DNA of 5,220 bases, taken from the NCBI GenBank assembly GCA_028287415.1, contig JAQBPS010000018.1, forward strand, positions 1 to 5,220. Direction: 5' to 3'. Positions 1 through 5,220 of the stretch are shown here, one piece after another. Origin of the DNA: Bacillota bacterium. Its GTDB lineage: Bacteria > Bacillota > Sulfobacillia > Symbiobacteriales > Symbiobacteriaceae. A program made the translations under genes and the position numbers. The notes under the pieces are model-generated. The model had not been told where the DNA came from, did not search any database, and saw only the letters and a program-made list of their open reading frames with translations. Each line of letters begins with the position of its first letter. Position 1 is the first letter of the stretch.

Positions 1-802
1 GACCGGTGGACTCCAGCGAGTACTGAACGCCCTGCCCGCCCGTGATGCGCTTCACAGCGTCGACTGCATTCTCCTCCATGCCGTTCACGGTGTGTGTCGC
101 CCCCAGCTCCAGCGCGAGCTCCAGGCGGTTCGGCTTCGTGTCCACGGCAATGATGGTCGTCACACCACTTAGTCTCGCCGCCATGACAGCGCTCAGCCCC
201 ACCGCACCGGCCCCGAAAGTTACGAAGGAACCGCCGGCGGGCACACGGAGGGCCCTCAGGACCGCTCCCGCCCCGGTTTGAATGCCGCACCCGAGCGGAC
301 CGAGCAACTCCAGCGGGACGTCCTTGCGGACCTTGACCACGTTGCGCTCGTGAGCGATCGCAAATGTGCCGAACGAGGACTGCCCGAAAAAGTGGCTGTG
401 CACGGCCTCGCCGTTCTGGCGGATGGCGGTCGAGCCGTCCGGCCGGTGTCCCCCGAAGTTGCGGTCGAAAAACTCCCGGCAATAGCTCGGGTGCCCGGAT
501 TGGCACATATCGCACTTGCCGCAGAATGCAAAGGTCAGGACCACATGGTCGCCTGGGGCGACCTTCGTCACGTCATTGCCAACCCGCTCAACCACCCCCG
601 CCCCTTCGTGTCCGAGGACGGCCGGGAGGGGCACAGGGTACAATTGGTCGCGCACCACGATGTCCGTGTGGCACATCCCTACTGCAACAATGCGGACGAG
701 CACTTCATCCGCACGCGGCGCCTCGATGGTGACATCCGTTACTTCAAACGGACCGCCGGCCTTTCGGACAACCGCGGCTTTCGCATCATATTGATCGGTC
801 AT
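1..802 (-). CDS. Zinc-dependent aryl/benzyl-alcohol type dehydrogenase, C-terminus cut by window edge
   Basis: Medium-chain dehydrogenase that should oxidise a primary (probably aromatic or allylic) alcohol to the aldehyde with NAD, in the cytosol. My translation gives 267 residues starting [12 protein letters not shown]. Seen: catalytic-zinc ligands Cys44, His65 (in GHE) and Cys172; structural-zinc cysteines 94, 97, 100 and 108; an N-terminal GroES-like fold followed by a Rossmann motif GAGAVG at 197-202, with Asp221 at the end of the second beta strand, which favours NAD over NADP. The sequence around residues 118-145 (GGHRPDGS, then HFFGQSSF) is typical of the XylB/AreB aryl-alcohol dehydrogenase group. 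The family is about 365-370 residues, so about 100 C-terminal residues lie outside. The start is set by AGGAGG at 807-812, four bases before the ATG. The exact substrate cannot be read from the sequence. Confidence 0.93.
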   Translation of the reverse strand, partial: MTDQYDAKAAVVRKAGGPFEVTDVTIEAPRADEVLVRIVAVGMCHTDIVVRDQLYPVPLPAVLGHEGAGVVERVGNDVTKVAPGDHVVLTFAFCGKCDMCQSGHPSYCREFFDRNFGGHRPDGSTAIRQNGEAVHSHFFGQSSFGTFAIAHERNVVKVRKDVPLELLGPLGCGIQTGAGAVLRALRVPAGGSFVTFGAGAVGLSAVMAARLSGVTTIIAVDTKPNRLELALELGATHTVNGMEENAVDAVKRITGGQGVQYSLESTG

Positions 803-844
803 GTTTCCTCCTGTCAAATGCCAAGGCAGAGTGCGACACCGTTC

Positions 845-859
845 CCGCCCATGGGGCGG
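845..859. repeat. Short perfect inverted repeat in the dehydrogenase leader
   Basis: CCGCCC and GGGCGG form a perfect 6-bp inverted repeat around ATG. It lies about 43 bp upstream of the dehydrogenase start codon, within its likely promoter or leader. It could be an operator half-site pair or a small hairpin. In GC-rich DNA a 6-bp repeat can arise by chance, and I found no convincing -35/-10 pair beside it. Confidence 0.25.
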
Positions 860-968
860 CGCCCATTTAGTATGTAGTCAGCCGCTGAGTTCTATGTGAG
901 CAGGCATCAGCATACAGGCGCCATCTCCCGCAAACCCTACCACGCGTCGCACATCGACATAGGGGAGC

Positions 969-1193
969 GTGAGGCTCATAGAAGGCAAGCGGGATCAGGA
1001 CGCGGCAGGCGCCCTCAGCGATGCTGCGCTGACGGTGTCAGGCGCCATCACCACGGCAGCCATGGGCGGGGTGCTCGGGACGACATTCGGGCCGGTTGGC
1101 AGCGCAATCGGCGGGATTGCCGGTGCTCTGGCCGGCGGAGTCGGATTCCATGCTGCAGCGCAGGACGGAGCGGACAACAAGACGCGAGGATAG
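969..1193 (+). CDS. Small glycine-zipper protein (putative, 74 aa)
   Basis: Unrecognised small protein. It has a charged N-terminus (residues 5-11, EGKRDQD), a hydrophobic glycine- and alanine-rich stretch at about 20-62, and a short polar tail ending KTRG. Glycines 33, 37 and 41, then 44, 48, 52 and 56, recur every fourth residue with a GPVG turn between the two runs. This is the GxxxG glycine-zipper pattern of small proteins that insert or oligomerise in membranes, and it suggests two packed helices. The only in-frame start before this segment is GTG at 969; an in-frame TAG sits at 960-962. AGGGGAG at 961-967 is only one base from that GTG, closer than ideal, so the start is uncertain. Class II bacteriocin-like peptides and glycine-zipper lipoproteins share this composition, but there is no leader peptide, lipobox or immunity/export gene nearby. 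It could also be a spurious GC-rich frame. Confidence 0.5.
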   Translation: MRLIEGKRDQDAAGALSDAALTVSGAITTAAMGGVLGTTFGPVGSAIGGIAGALAGGVGFHAAAQDGADNKTRG

Positions 1194-1296
1194 GCCGCAG
1201 GGAACTAAACAAGCGTGGCTGCCGCTTGACGGCGCGCGGAGCCCGCCAGCTCCCCCTGAAATGGTGTAGACTACAGACAGAGGGAGGAGATGCCAA

Positions 1297-2283
1297 ATGC
1301 GCGCTGTAGTTCTGGAACGATACGGCGGCCCTGAGGTGCTGGCGGTCCGGGAAATCCCGGACCTGGAGCCGGGGGTCGGCGAGGTGCGGGTGAAGGTGGC
1401 GGCAAGTGCGCTCAATCGGGCGGATACGATGCAGCGCAGAGGGATCTATCCGCAGCCGGGGCCCCGCCCCGAATATGAGATTCCCGGCTTGGAGTTTGGC
1501 GGCACGATCGACAAGATCGGCCCCGGCGTGGCGGGCTGGCAGGAGGGCGACCGCGTCTGCGGCCTGCTGGGCGGCGGCGGGTACGCGGAACAGGTCGTGA
1601 TCCATGAGCGGCTGCTGATACGCATCCCCCAGGCGCTCTCCTTCGCAGAGGCGGCGGCGATCCCCGAGGTCTTCCTCACGGCCTATGATGCACTAGTGGA
1701 GAAGGCGGCTCTGCGCATGGGCGATGTGGCCCTCATCCATGCCGGCGGCAGCGGGGTTGGCACCGCTGCAACCCAGCTGGCCAAAGCCATGGGGGCCCGG
1801 ACGTTCGTTACTGTGGGCAGCGAGGAAAAAGCGCGCAAGGCGCGGGAGCTAGGTGCAGGGAGGGCGATCCTGTACAAGAGCGAGGCGTTTGACGAGGTGG
1901 TCCTGGCCGAGACCGACGGGCGGGGCGCTGATGTGATCATCGACTTCATCGGTGCGCCCTACCTGGAGCCAAATCTTCACGCTGCCGCGGTGGAGGGCCG
2001 GATCGTCTTTGTCGCAACGATGGGCGGCGACAAGCCACAGGTGCCCCTCGGGATCCTCATGGGCAAGCGGCTGCGACTGATCGGAACGGTGCTGCGAGCA
2101 CGGCCCCTGGAGCAGAAGATGCTGCTGACCCAACGGGTCAATCAGCAGGTGATGCCGCTCTTTGCGGCTGGAGCGCTGCGGCCGGTGGTTGACCGGGTCT
2201 TTGCCCTCGACCAGGTTGCCGACGCACACCGATACATGGAGGAGAACCGGAATTTCGGCAAGATCGTACTTAGCATGAGCTGA
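1297..2283 (+). CDS. NAD(P)H:quinone oxidoreductase, zinc-free MDR family (PIG3-like)
   Basis: Cytosolic medium-chain reductase of the quinone oxidoreductase/PIG3 (TP53I3-like) branch, expected to reduce quinones or activated enones with NADPH. The 328-residue length is standard. Seen: the conserved NRAD segment at 40-43 followed by MQRRGIYPQP (45-54), PGLEFGG at 63-69, a glycine-rich nucleotide-binding motif AGGSGVG at 149-155, and a C-terminal GKIVLS close to the end. The GHE and cysteine zinc ligands of the alcohol dehydrogenase upstream are absent, as expected for this branch. The start is supported by GGGAGGAG at 1282-1289, seven bases before the ATG. It is followed directly by a strong terminator and so appears to end its transcription unit; whether it is co-transcribed with the small gene 103 bp upstream is unknown. 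The natural substrate is not determined. Confidence 0.95.
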   Translation: MRAVVLERYGGPEVLAVREIPDLEPGVGEVRVKVAASALNRADTMQRRGIYPQPGPRPEYEIPGLEFGGTIDKIGPGVAGWQEGDRVCGLLGGGGYAEQVVIHERLLIRIPQALSFAEAAAIPEVFLTAYDALVEKAALRMGDVALIHAGGSGVGTAATQLAKAMGARTFVTVGSEEKARKARELGAGRAILYKSEAFDEVVLAETDGRGADVIIDFIGAPYLEPNLHAAAVEGRIVFVATMGGDKPQVPLGILMGKRLRLIGTVLRARPLEQKMLLTQRVNQQVMPLFAAGALRPVVDRVFALDQVADAHRYMEENRNFGKIVLSMS

Positions 2284-2292
2284 TACCATGCC

Positions 2293-2325
2293 AGAACCGC
2301 CCGCTTTTGCGGGCGGTTCTGTTTT
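2293..2325 (+). terminator. Rho-independent terminator of the quinone oxidoreductase gene
   Basis: A perfect 12-bp GC-rich stem (AGAACCGCCCGC at 2293-2304 pairing with 2309-2320) closes a TTTT loop and is followed by GTTTT at 2321-2325. It starts ten bases after the stop codon. It lies between convergent genes. On the minus strand the hairpin is followed by GGCATGG, with no T run, so it should act mainly on plus-strand transcripts, although the stem could also stop oxidase transcription weakly. Confidence 0.92.
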
Positions 2326-2355
2326 GCGGCGCCTGTCTCTCCGGGGAATGTTAGG

Positions 2356-3975
2356 TTACGCATGTACCTCCAACCGGCGCATCATTTCGTTATCCTCGTG
2401 TTCGAGAATGTGGCAGTGCCACACAAACTCCCCGGGGTAGTGAAAAAACCGGATGGCCAACCGGGTCACCTCGCCGGGATTGGCCCGAACGGTATCCTTC
2501 AGGCCTCGCTCGTTTTTGGCTGACGGGACGGCCGGTCCGGTGAAGACCAGTTCGCCTGTCGACTGCAACCGAGCCACGTCAAATGGCTGGCGGTCGAGGA
2601 TGAGGAAGCGGACGAGGTGAAGGTGGATCGGGTGTGTGTCCTCGGTGGTGTTGATCAACCGCCAGATCTCCACCGTATCCAGCTGCGGAGTCTCGGTGGT
2701 GGAATCGCCCCAGGCAAGCGGCAGAGGGCGCCCATGAAGGTCCCGGATGCCAAGCAGTGACAGGGTCCGGCCCATGTGATCTTGCCGCTCGTTAAGGGTG
2801 ACATCCCGGACCCGAACCACATCCCTGAGCCGCGGGAAAGGGCCGGCTGGAAGATTCTGCGGGATCCGGCTGTGATCCGGAACCGAAAGCGGGCGCGTAA
2901 CTCGGAACTGCATGACGACGCGGGTGTGTGCATCCGGAGCGGTGCCCCCCGGGAAGGGGGTCGGGGCGTTGTTGGTCATGGTGAAGCTGGCACCCGCCAA
3001 CCCCGTGAAGTCGATGATCACATCAGCACGCTCCGAAGGCGCCAGCAGAATTTCGCTCAGCGGCACCGCCCGGTTCAGGTAGCCGCCGTCTCCCCCGATC
3101 TGGAAGATGCTGAGCGTTGGTTCCAGCATCAGATTGTAGAAGCGGGCGTTTGCCGCGTTCAACAGTCGGAAGCGATACCGGCGCGGCTCCACCGCAAGGA
3201 AGGGCCAGACCATGCCGTTCACCAGGTTGGTGTCACCGAAGAACTCAGGCTGGATGGTCGCAGGATAACGCAGCGATCCGTCGGGGTTGAATGAGCGGTC
3301 CTGGAGCATCAGGGGCAGTTCAAACTGACCGGAAGGCAGCTCCAGCCGTTCATCGTTTTTGTCCCGCAGGAGATAGAAAGCGGCCAGCCCGGCGTATATG
3401 TTCAGCCGCGTGATGCCGATTGTGTGATCATGGTACCAAAGCGTACTGGGCCGCTGCCGGTTGGGATACCGGAAGAGGTTGGTCGTATACCGGGGGCCAT
3501 TGGTGGTCTGGCCGGGTGTGATCCAGGCCTCGGGATGACCGTCAGAGTCGGCCGGAACGTCGCCATCGTGGAGATGGACAACCGTACGTACCTGAGGCCG
3601 GAAAGCCTCCGCCCCATGGACGCTGGTGTCCACCGGCAAGAGGTGGGTGGTGGGCAGTTCGTTCAGATACCGGACCTGAATGGGTTGGTGCCTTTGGGCC
3701 TCGATGGTGGGGCCGGGATACTTCCCCTCGTACCCCCAGACCGTCGTCGGGGGAAAGTCGCGATGGAGTTTCTGCTTTACCTGCAGCATAGTGACCTTAA
3801 AGAGGGGCTCTCCCTGCTCATGGCCGATCGGCTGGAGCGTCTCGGGAATCGGGACAGGATCTACGAACTTTGGCACCGTGCCAGGGTTGGACGGCGCTAC
3901 TCGCGACGACGCACCTGCTGCGGGCGTGGACGGTGTGGGTACCTCCTGCTGATTGTCGTCCTGGTCGCTTGTCAT
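2356..3975 (-). CDS. CotA-like multicopper oxidase (laccase / bilirubin oxidase group)
   Basis: Three-cupredoxin-domain laccase (domains about 50-205, 210-360 and 385-539) that should oxidise phenols, bilirubin-like or metal substrates while reducing oxygen to water. All copper motifs are present: HLH at 134-136, YHDH with His182 and His184, HPIHLH with His448, His451 and His453, and the C-terminal HCH 520-522 with Cys521, His526 and axial Met531. Cys521/His526/Met531 keep the CotA +5/+10 spacing, giving a type 1 copper with a Met axial ligand. Asp145 and Glu527 match CotA acidic residues known to assist proton transfer. Length is 539 against 513 for Bacillus CotA. The extra residues are mostly an acidic, Pro/Ser/Thr-rich N-terminus (1-45) with no Sec or Tat signal, so cytosolic or spore-coat location is likelier than direct export. 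The segment after HLH reads DGD, where CotA has GG. AAGGGA (3979-3984) or AGGTG (3986-3990) may serve as ribosome binding site. Substrate is unknown. Confidence 0.96.
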   Translation of the reverse strand: MTSDQDDNQQEVPTPSTPAAGASSRVAPSNPGTVPKFVDPVPIPETLQPIGHEQGEPLFKVTMLQVKQKLHRDFPPTTVWGYEGKYPGPTIEAQRHQPIQVRYLNELPTTHLLPVDTSVHGAEAFRPQVRTVVHLHDGDVPADSDGHPEAWITPGQTTNGPRYTTNLFRYPNRQRPSTLWYHDHTIGITRLNIYAGLAAFYLLRDKNDERLELPSGQFELPLMLQDRSFNPDGSLRYPATIQPEFFGDTNLVNGMVWPFLAVEPRRYRFRLLNAANARFYNLMLEPTLSIFQIGGDGGYLNRAVPLSEILLAPSERADVIIDFTGLAGASFTMTNNAPTPFPGGTAPDAHTRVVMQFRVTRPLSVPDHSRIPQNLPAGPFPRLRDVVRVRDVTLNERQDHMGRTLSLLGIRDLHGRPLPLAWGDSTTETPQLDTVEIWRLINTTEDTHPIHLHLVRFLILDRQPFDVARLQSTGELVFTGPAVPSAKNERGLKDTVRANPGEVTRLAIRFFHYPGEFVWHCHILEHEDNEMMRRLEVHA

Positions 3976-3988
3976 AGTTCCCTTGCAC

Positions 3989-3999
3989 CTCTCTCTCTC
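3989..3999. repeat. Five-unit CT/GA dinucleotide tract in the oxidase leader
   Basis: Read on the minus strand, a run of five GA units merges into the AGGTG ribosome-binding-site candidate, 14 bases before the oxidase start codon. It makes the leader strongly purine-rich. A dinucleotide run could change length by slippage, but five units are few and no variation can be seen in a single sequence. Confidence 0.5.
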
Positions 4000-4031
4000 A
4001 ACTAACGGACTGGGCTACCGCCATCCACCCT

Positions 4032-4060
4032 ATTAACGGAGATCACGTGACATGTGTCAG
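4032..4060 (-). promoter_or_regulatory. Predicted sigma-A-like promoter of the multicopper oxidase gene
   Basis: On the minus strand CTGACA (4055-4060, five of six matches to TTGACA) is followed after exactly 17 bp by GTTAAT (4032-4037, four of six matches to TATAAT). Transcription would begin near 4025, leaving a leader of about 50 bases. The -35 box lies inside the palindrome at 4048-4059. The fit is fair, not strong, and comes only from reading the sequence. Confidence 0.5.
4048..4059. promoter_or_regulatory. Palindrome TGACA-TG-TGTCA over the oxidase -35 box (candidate operator)
   Basis: A perfect 5-bp inverted repeat with a 2-bp centre overlaps the predicted -35 box of the oxidase promoter and touches a second palindrome, CACGTG, at 4044-4049. 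A protein bound here would block RNA polymerase, so it could be a repressor site. It does not resemble the candidate operator before tetR, so a different regulator would be needed. No binding protein can be named. Confidence 0.4.
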
Positions 4061-4095
4061 CGGCGCACCTCGTTTCCGATGATAGCGCCGCCGCT
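4059..4095. repeat. GC-rich inverted repeat in the divergent intergenic region
   Basis: AGCGGCG at 4059-4065 is the perfect reverse complement of CGCCGCT at 4089-4095, with a 23-base spacer. It lies upstream of the oxidase -35 box and about 110-145 bases before tetR. It could be a spaced protein-binding site; the long spacer makes a terminator or stable hairpin less likely. Confidence 0.3.
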
Positions 4096-4164
4096 AACAT
4101 GGGCGAATCTCAGAATAGAGAGACTCCCTGTCTCCCGTATCCCGTTGGTTGCTGAGAAATACTA

Positions 4165-4183
4165 AATGAACGGTCTGTTAATT
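4165..4183. promoter_or_regulatory. Candidate TetR-family operator upstream of the regulator gene
   Basis: The 19-bp sequence AATGAACGGTCTGTTAATT is an interrupted palindrome of the form AATnAACnGnCnGTTnATT, with seven of nine arm positions paired around T4174. It ends 19 bp before the tetR start codon, where autorepressor sites usually lie. The reverse strand contains AGACCG, recalling the AGACC cores of LmrA/QacR-type operators. Binding by the adjacent regulator is inferred. A clear -35/-10 pair for tetR was not found, although the AT-rich GTTAAT at 4177-4182 could serve as a -10 box. Confidence 0.55.
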
Positions 4184-4193
4184 AATTGGCGAC

Positions 4194-4201
4194 GGGGGTG
4201 A
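4194..4201 (+). promoter_or_regulatory. Ribosome binding site that leaves the tetR start open
   Basis: GGGGGTGA resembles the GGAGGTGA anti-16S complement but ends only one base before the ATG at 4203. It ends seven bases before an in-frame GTG at 4209 (codon 3), which is the better spacing. Translation may therefore begin at the GTG and give a protein two residues shorter. The ATG is kept in this annotation because the difference is only two residues. Confidence 0.45.
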
Positions 4202-4202
4202 A

Positions 4203-4844
4203 ATGCCCGTGAAGGCCCGTCTTGGCCGCCCATCTCTGGAGCAGGTGGCAGAAGGGGAACGTCATGAAGGGATCATGATGGTGGCGCGCGATCTGTTCGG
4301 GCGCCGGGGCTATGCGGCCGTCTCCATCGGCGACATTGCCCAGGGGGTTGGCGTCACCCGAAGTGCACTTTACCATCACTTCGCCAGCAAGGACGAGTTG
4401 TTCACGGCGGTAGTCATCGATCTGCTGCATAAAATTGCGGTGAAGGTTCGACGGCGGCTACAGGGGCCCGGTACCGCCGGTGAGAAGCTCAGGCAACTGG
4501 CCCTGACTGTCCTGCATGATAAACCTCACTACGCCGACATGGAAGCGTTGATGCGAGATGTTCGTGAGAATTTGAGCGAGTCGCAGCGAGGCGCCGTAGA
4601 AGCGGCATATGGGGAGATGGGTGACGCCTTTGAGGTCTTAATGCGTCAGGGCATCGCGAACGGTGAGTGGCGCGACCTGGGCGCCGGGCTAATGGCCCAT
4701 GCCTTTCAGCAGTTGTTGCACGGCGTCACCGGCCGCCAGGGATCCAAGGCGGGGTTCACCAGCGACGGGTCCGCCGTGGTGCTCGTGGTCGACCTGTTCT
4801 GCAACGGCGTCGCGGTTAATCAGGAGGAGAGGGGTACCGATTGA
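4203..4844 (+). CDS. TetR/AcrR-family transcriptional regulator
   Basis: One-component repressor, 213 residues, usual for the family. The N-terminal DNA-binding domain occupies about residues 17-63, with the helix-turn-helix at 38-60 (SIGDIAQGVGV, then TRSALYHHF) and the family-typical continuation SKDELF at 62-67. Residues from about 75 onward form the variable, mostly helical ligand-binding and dimerisation region, which gives no substrate clue by eye. The stop codon overlaps the start of the efflux gene (TGATG), so the two are translationally coupled and co-transcribed. By family precedent it represses its own operon until a transported compound or metabolite binds. The candidate operator at 4165-4183 fits this. 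Control of the divergent laccase gene is possible but not shown. An alternative start is the GTG at codon 3. Confidence 0.95.
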   Translation: MPVKARLGRPSLEQVAEGERHEGIMMVARDLFGRRGYAAVSIGDIAQGVGVTRSALYHHFASKDELFTAVVIDLLHKIAVKVRRRLQGPGTAGEKLRQLALTVLHDKPHYADMEALMRDVRENLSESQRGAVEAAYGEMGDAFEVLMRQGIANGEWRDLGAGLMAHAFQQLLHGVTGRQGSKAGFTSDGSAVVLVVDLFCNGVAVNQEERGTD

Positions 4845-5220
4845 TGTCCAAGCAAGCTTCTGCAGCGCCCCAAATGGCACAGGCACCGAGTCTGACGCCG
4901 AAGGAACAATGGCAGGTGCTCGCCTGCGTGGTTTTCGGCCTATTCATGGTGATTCTTGACCAGACCGTGGTGAACGTCGCCTTTCCGACCATTCAGCGGC
5001 AGTTCACTGCCGACGTCAATGCGGTCTCGTGGATTCTGAGCCTTTACATTATGATGCTGGGCATCGCCACGCCGCTGTCGGGCTTCCTGGCCGACCGGTT
5101 CGGCCACAAGCGGATGTTCCTTTCGGCACTGGCGCTGTTTACCGTTGGGTCGCTGCTCTGCGGCCTGTCGCCTTCCCTTTGGACGCTGATTCTCGCGCGG
5201 GCCATTCAAGGTGTGGGCGG
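4844..5220 (+). CDS. DHA2-type MFS multidrug efflux transporter (EmrB/QacA-like), N-terminal part
   Basis: Proton-driven inner-membrane drug exporter, cut by the right window edge after 125 residues of roughly 450-550. Seen: a polar N-terminus, a first membrane helix at about 23-46 that includes the DHA2 signature LDQTVVNVAFP at 38-48 (Asp39), a second helix at about 61-80, the MFS motif A GFLADRFGHKR at 80-90, a third helix at about 91-109, and the start of motif B RAIQGVG at 119-125, whose Arg119 is linked to proton coupling in the family. The start is my reading: the ATG at 4844 overlaps the tetR stop by one base and is preceded by AGGAGGAGAGGGG at 4822-4834. The strong upstream site plus overlap suggests efficient coupled translation. 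The substrate is unknown. Confidence 0.94.
   Translation, partial: MSKQASAAPQMAQAPSLTPKEQWQVLACVVFGLFMVILDQTVVNVAFPTIQRQFTADVNAVSWILSLYIMMLGIATPLSGFLADRFGHKRMFLSALALFTVGSLLCGLSPSLWTLILARAIQGVG

Noticed and set aside
278..877. 199-residue plus-strand frame opposite the alcohol dehydrogenase
   Set aside because: It is antisense to a gene with all zinc ligands and a Rossmann motif; its composition is a mirror of that coding strand and it has no domain of its own.
1238..1253. GGAGC/GCTCC hairpin after the small gene as a terminator
   Set aside because: It has only five base pairs with a six-base loop and no following T run.
1226..1272. TTGACG and TAGACT before the quinone reductase as a promoter pair
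   Set aside because: The two boxes are separated by 35 bp, twice the proper spacing, and no alternative -35 box fits TAGACT.
896..1309. 137-residue plus-strand frame overlapping the small glycine-zipper gene
   Set aside because: It begins with GTG, is dominated by Arg, Cys, Gly and His, has no recognisable motif, and runs into the start of the quinone reductase; it looks like an out-of-frame shadow.
1048..1605. 185-residue minus-strand frame over the quinone reductase start
   Set aside because: It is antisense to a well-supported gene, is rich in Arg/Pro/Ala, and has no motif or ribosome binding site.
3424..4005. 193-residue plus-strand frame opposite the laccase 5' half
   Set aside because: It is antisense to an intact multicopper oxidase with every copper ligand, so it is a high-GC shadow frame.
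4120..4134. GAGAC-TCCCT-GTCTC inverted repeat as a second operator
   Set aside because: Five-base arms are short, and it matches neither the candidate tetR operator nor the laccase palindrome.

Overview
The window is GC-rich (roughly 60% G+C by eye), with closely packed genes and strong AGGAGG-type ribosome binding sites. It holds six protein-coding genes, two of them cut by the window edges, and no RNA gene, CRISPR array or insertion sequence that I can see. A spore-coat (CotA) type laccase without a signal peptide and the purine-rich Shine-Dalgarno sequences suggest a high-GC Gram-positive-like bacterium, such as a deep-branching Firmicute, or a member of the Chloroflexota. This is inference; nothing in the window fixes the taxon.

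Left part (1-1296). A zinc-dependent aryl/benzyl-alcohol type dehydrogenase runs on the minus strand and leaves the window before its C-terminus. To its right, on the plus strand, is a short GTG-start reading frame for a 74-residue glycine-zipper protein whose glycines recur every fourth residue. It is plausible but unproven.

Middle (1297-3975). A zinc-free, PIG3-type NAD(P)H:quinone oxidoreductase on the plus strand ends in a clear intrinsic terminator. It converges on a complete 539-residue three-domain multicopper oxidase of the CotA/bilirubin-oxidase group on the minus strand. All expected copper ligands of the oxidase are visible.

Right part (3976-5220). A 227-bp divergent intergenic region separates the oxidase from a TetR-family regulator. 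The regulator's stop codon overlaps the start of a DHA2-type (14-helix, EmrB/QacA-like) drug efflux transporter, which runs off the right edge. The region contains a fair sigma-A-like promoter for the oxidase with a palindrome over its -35 box, and a 19-bp interrupted palindrome just before tetR that is a good operator candidate. The simplest reading is a self-regulated tetR-efflux operon beside a laccase, possibly a combined response to phenolic or quinone-like compounds. That functional link is inferred from neighbourhood only. I do not see a convincing undescribed system; the small glycine-zipper gene and the laccase/efflux divergon deserve the closest look.
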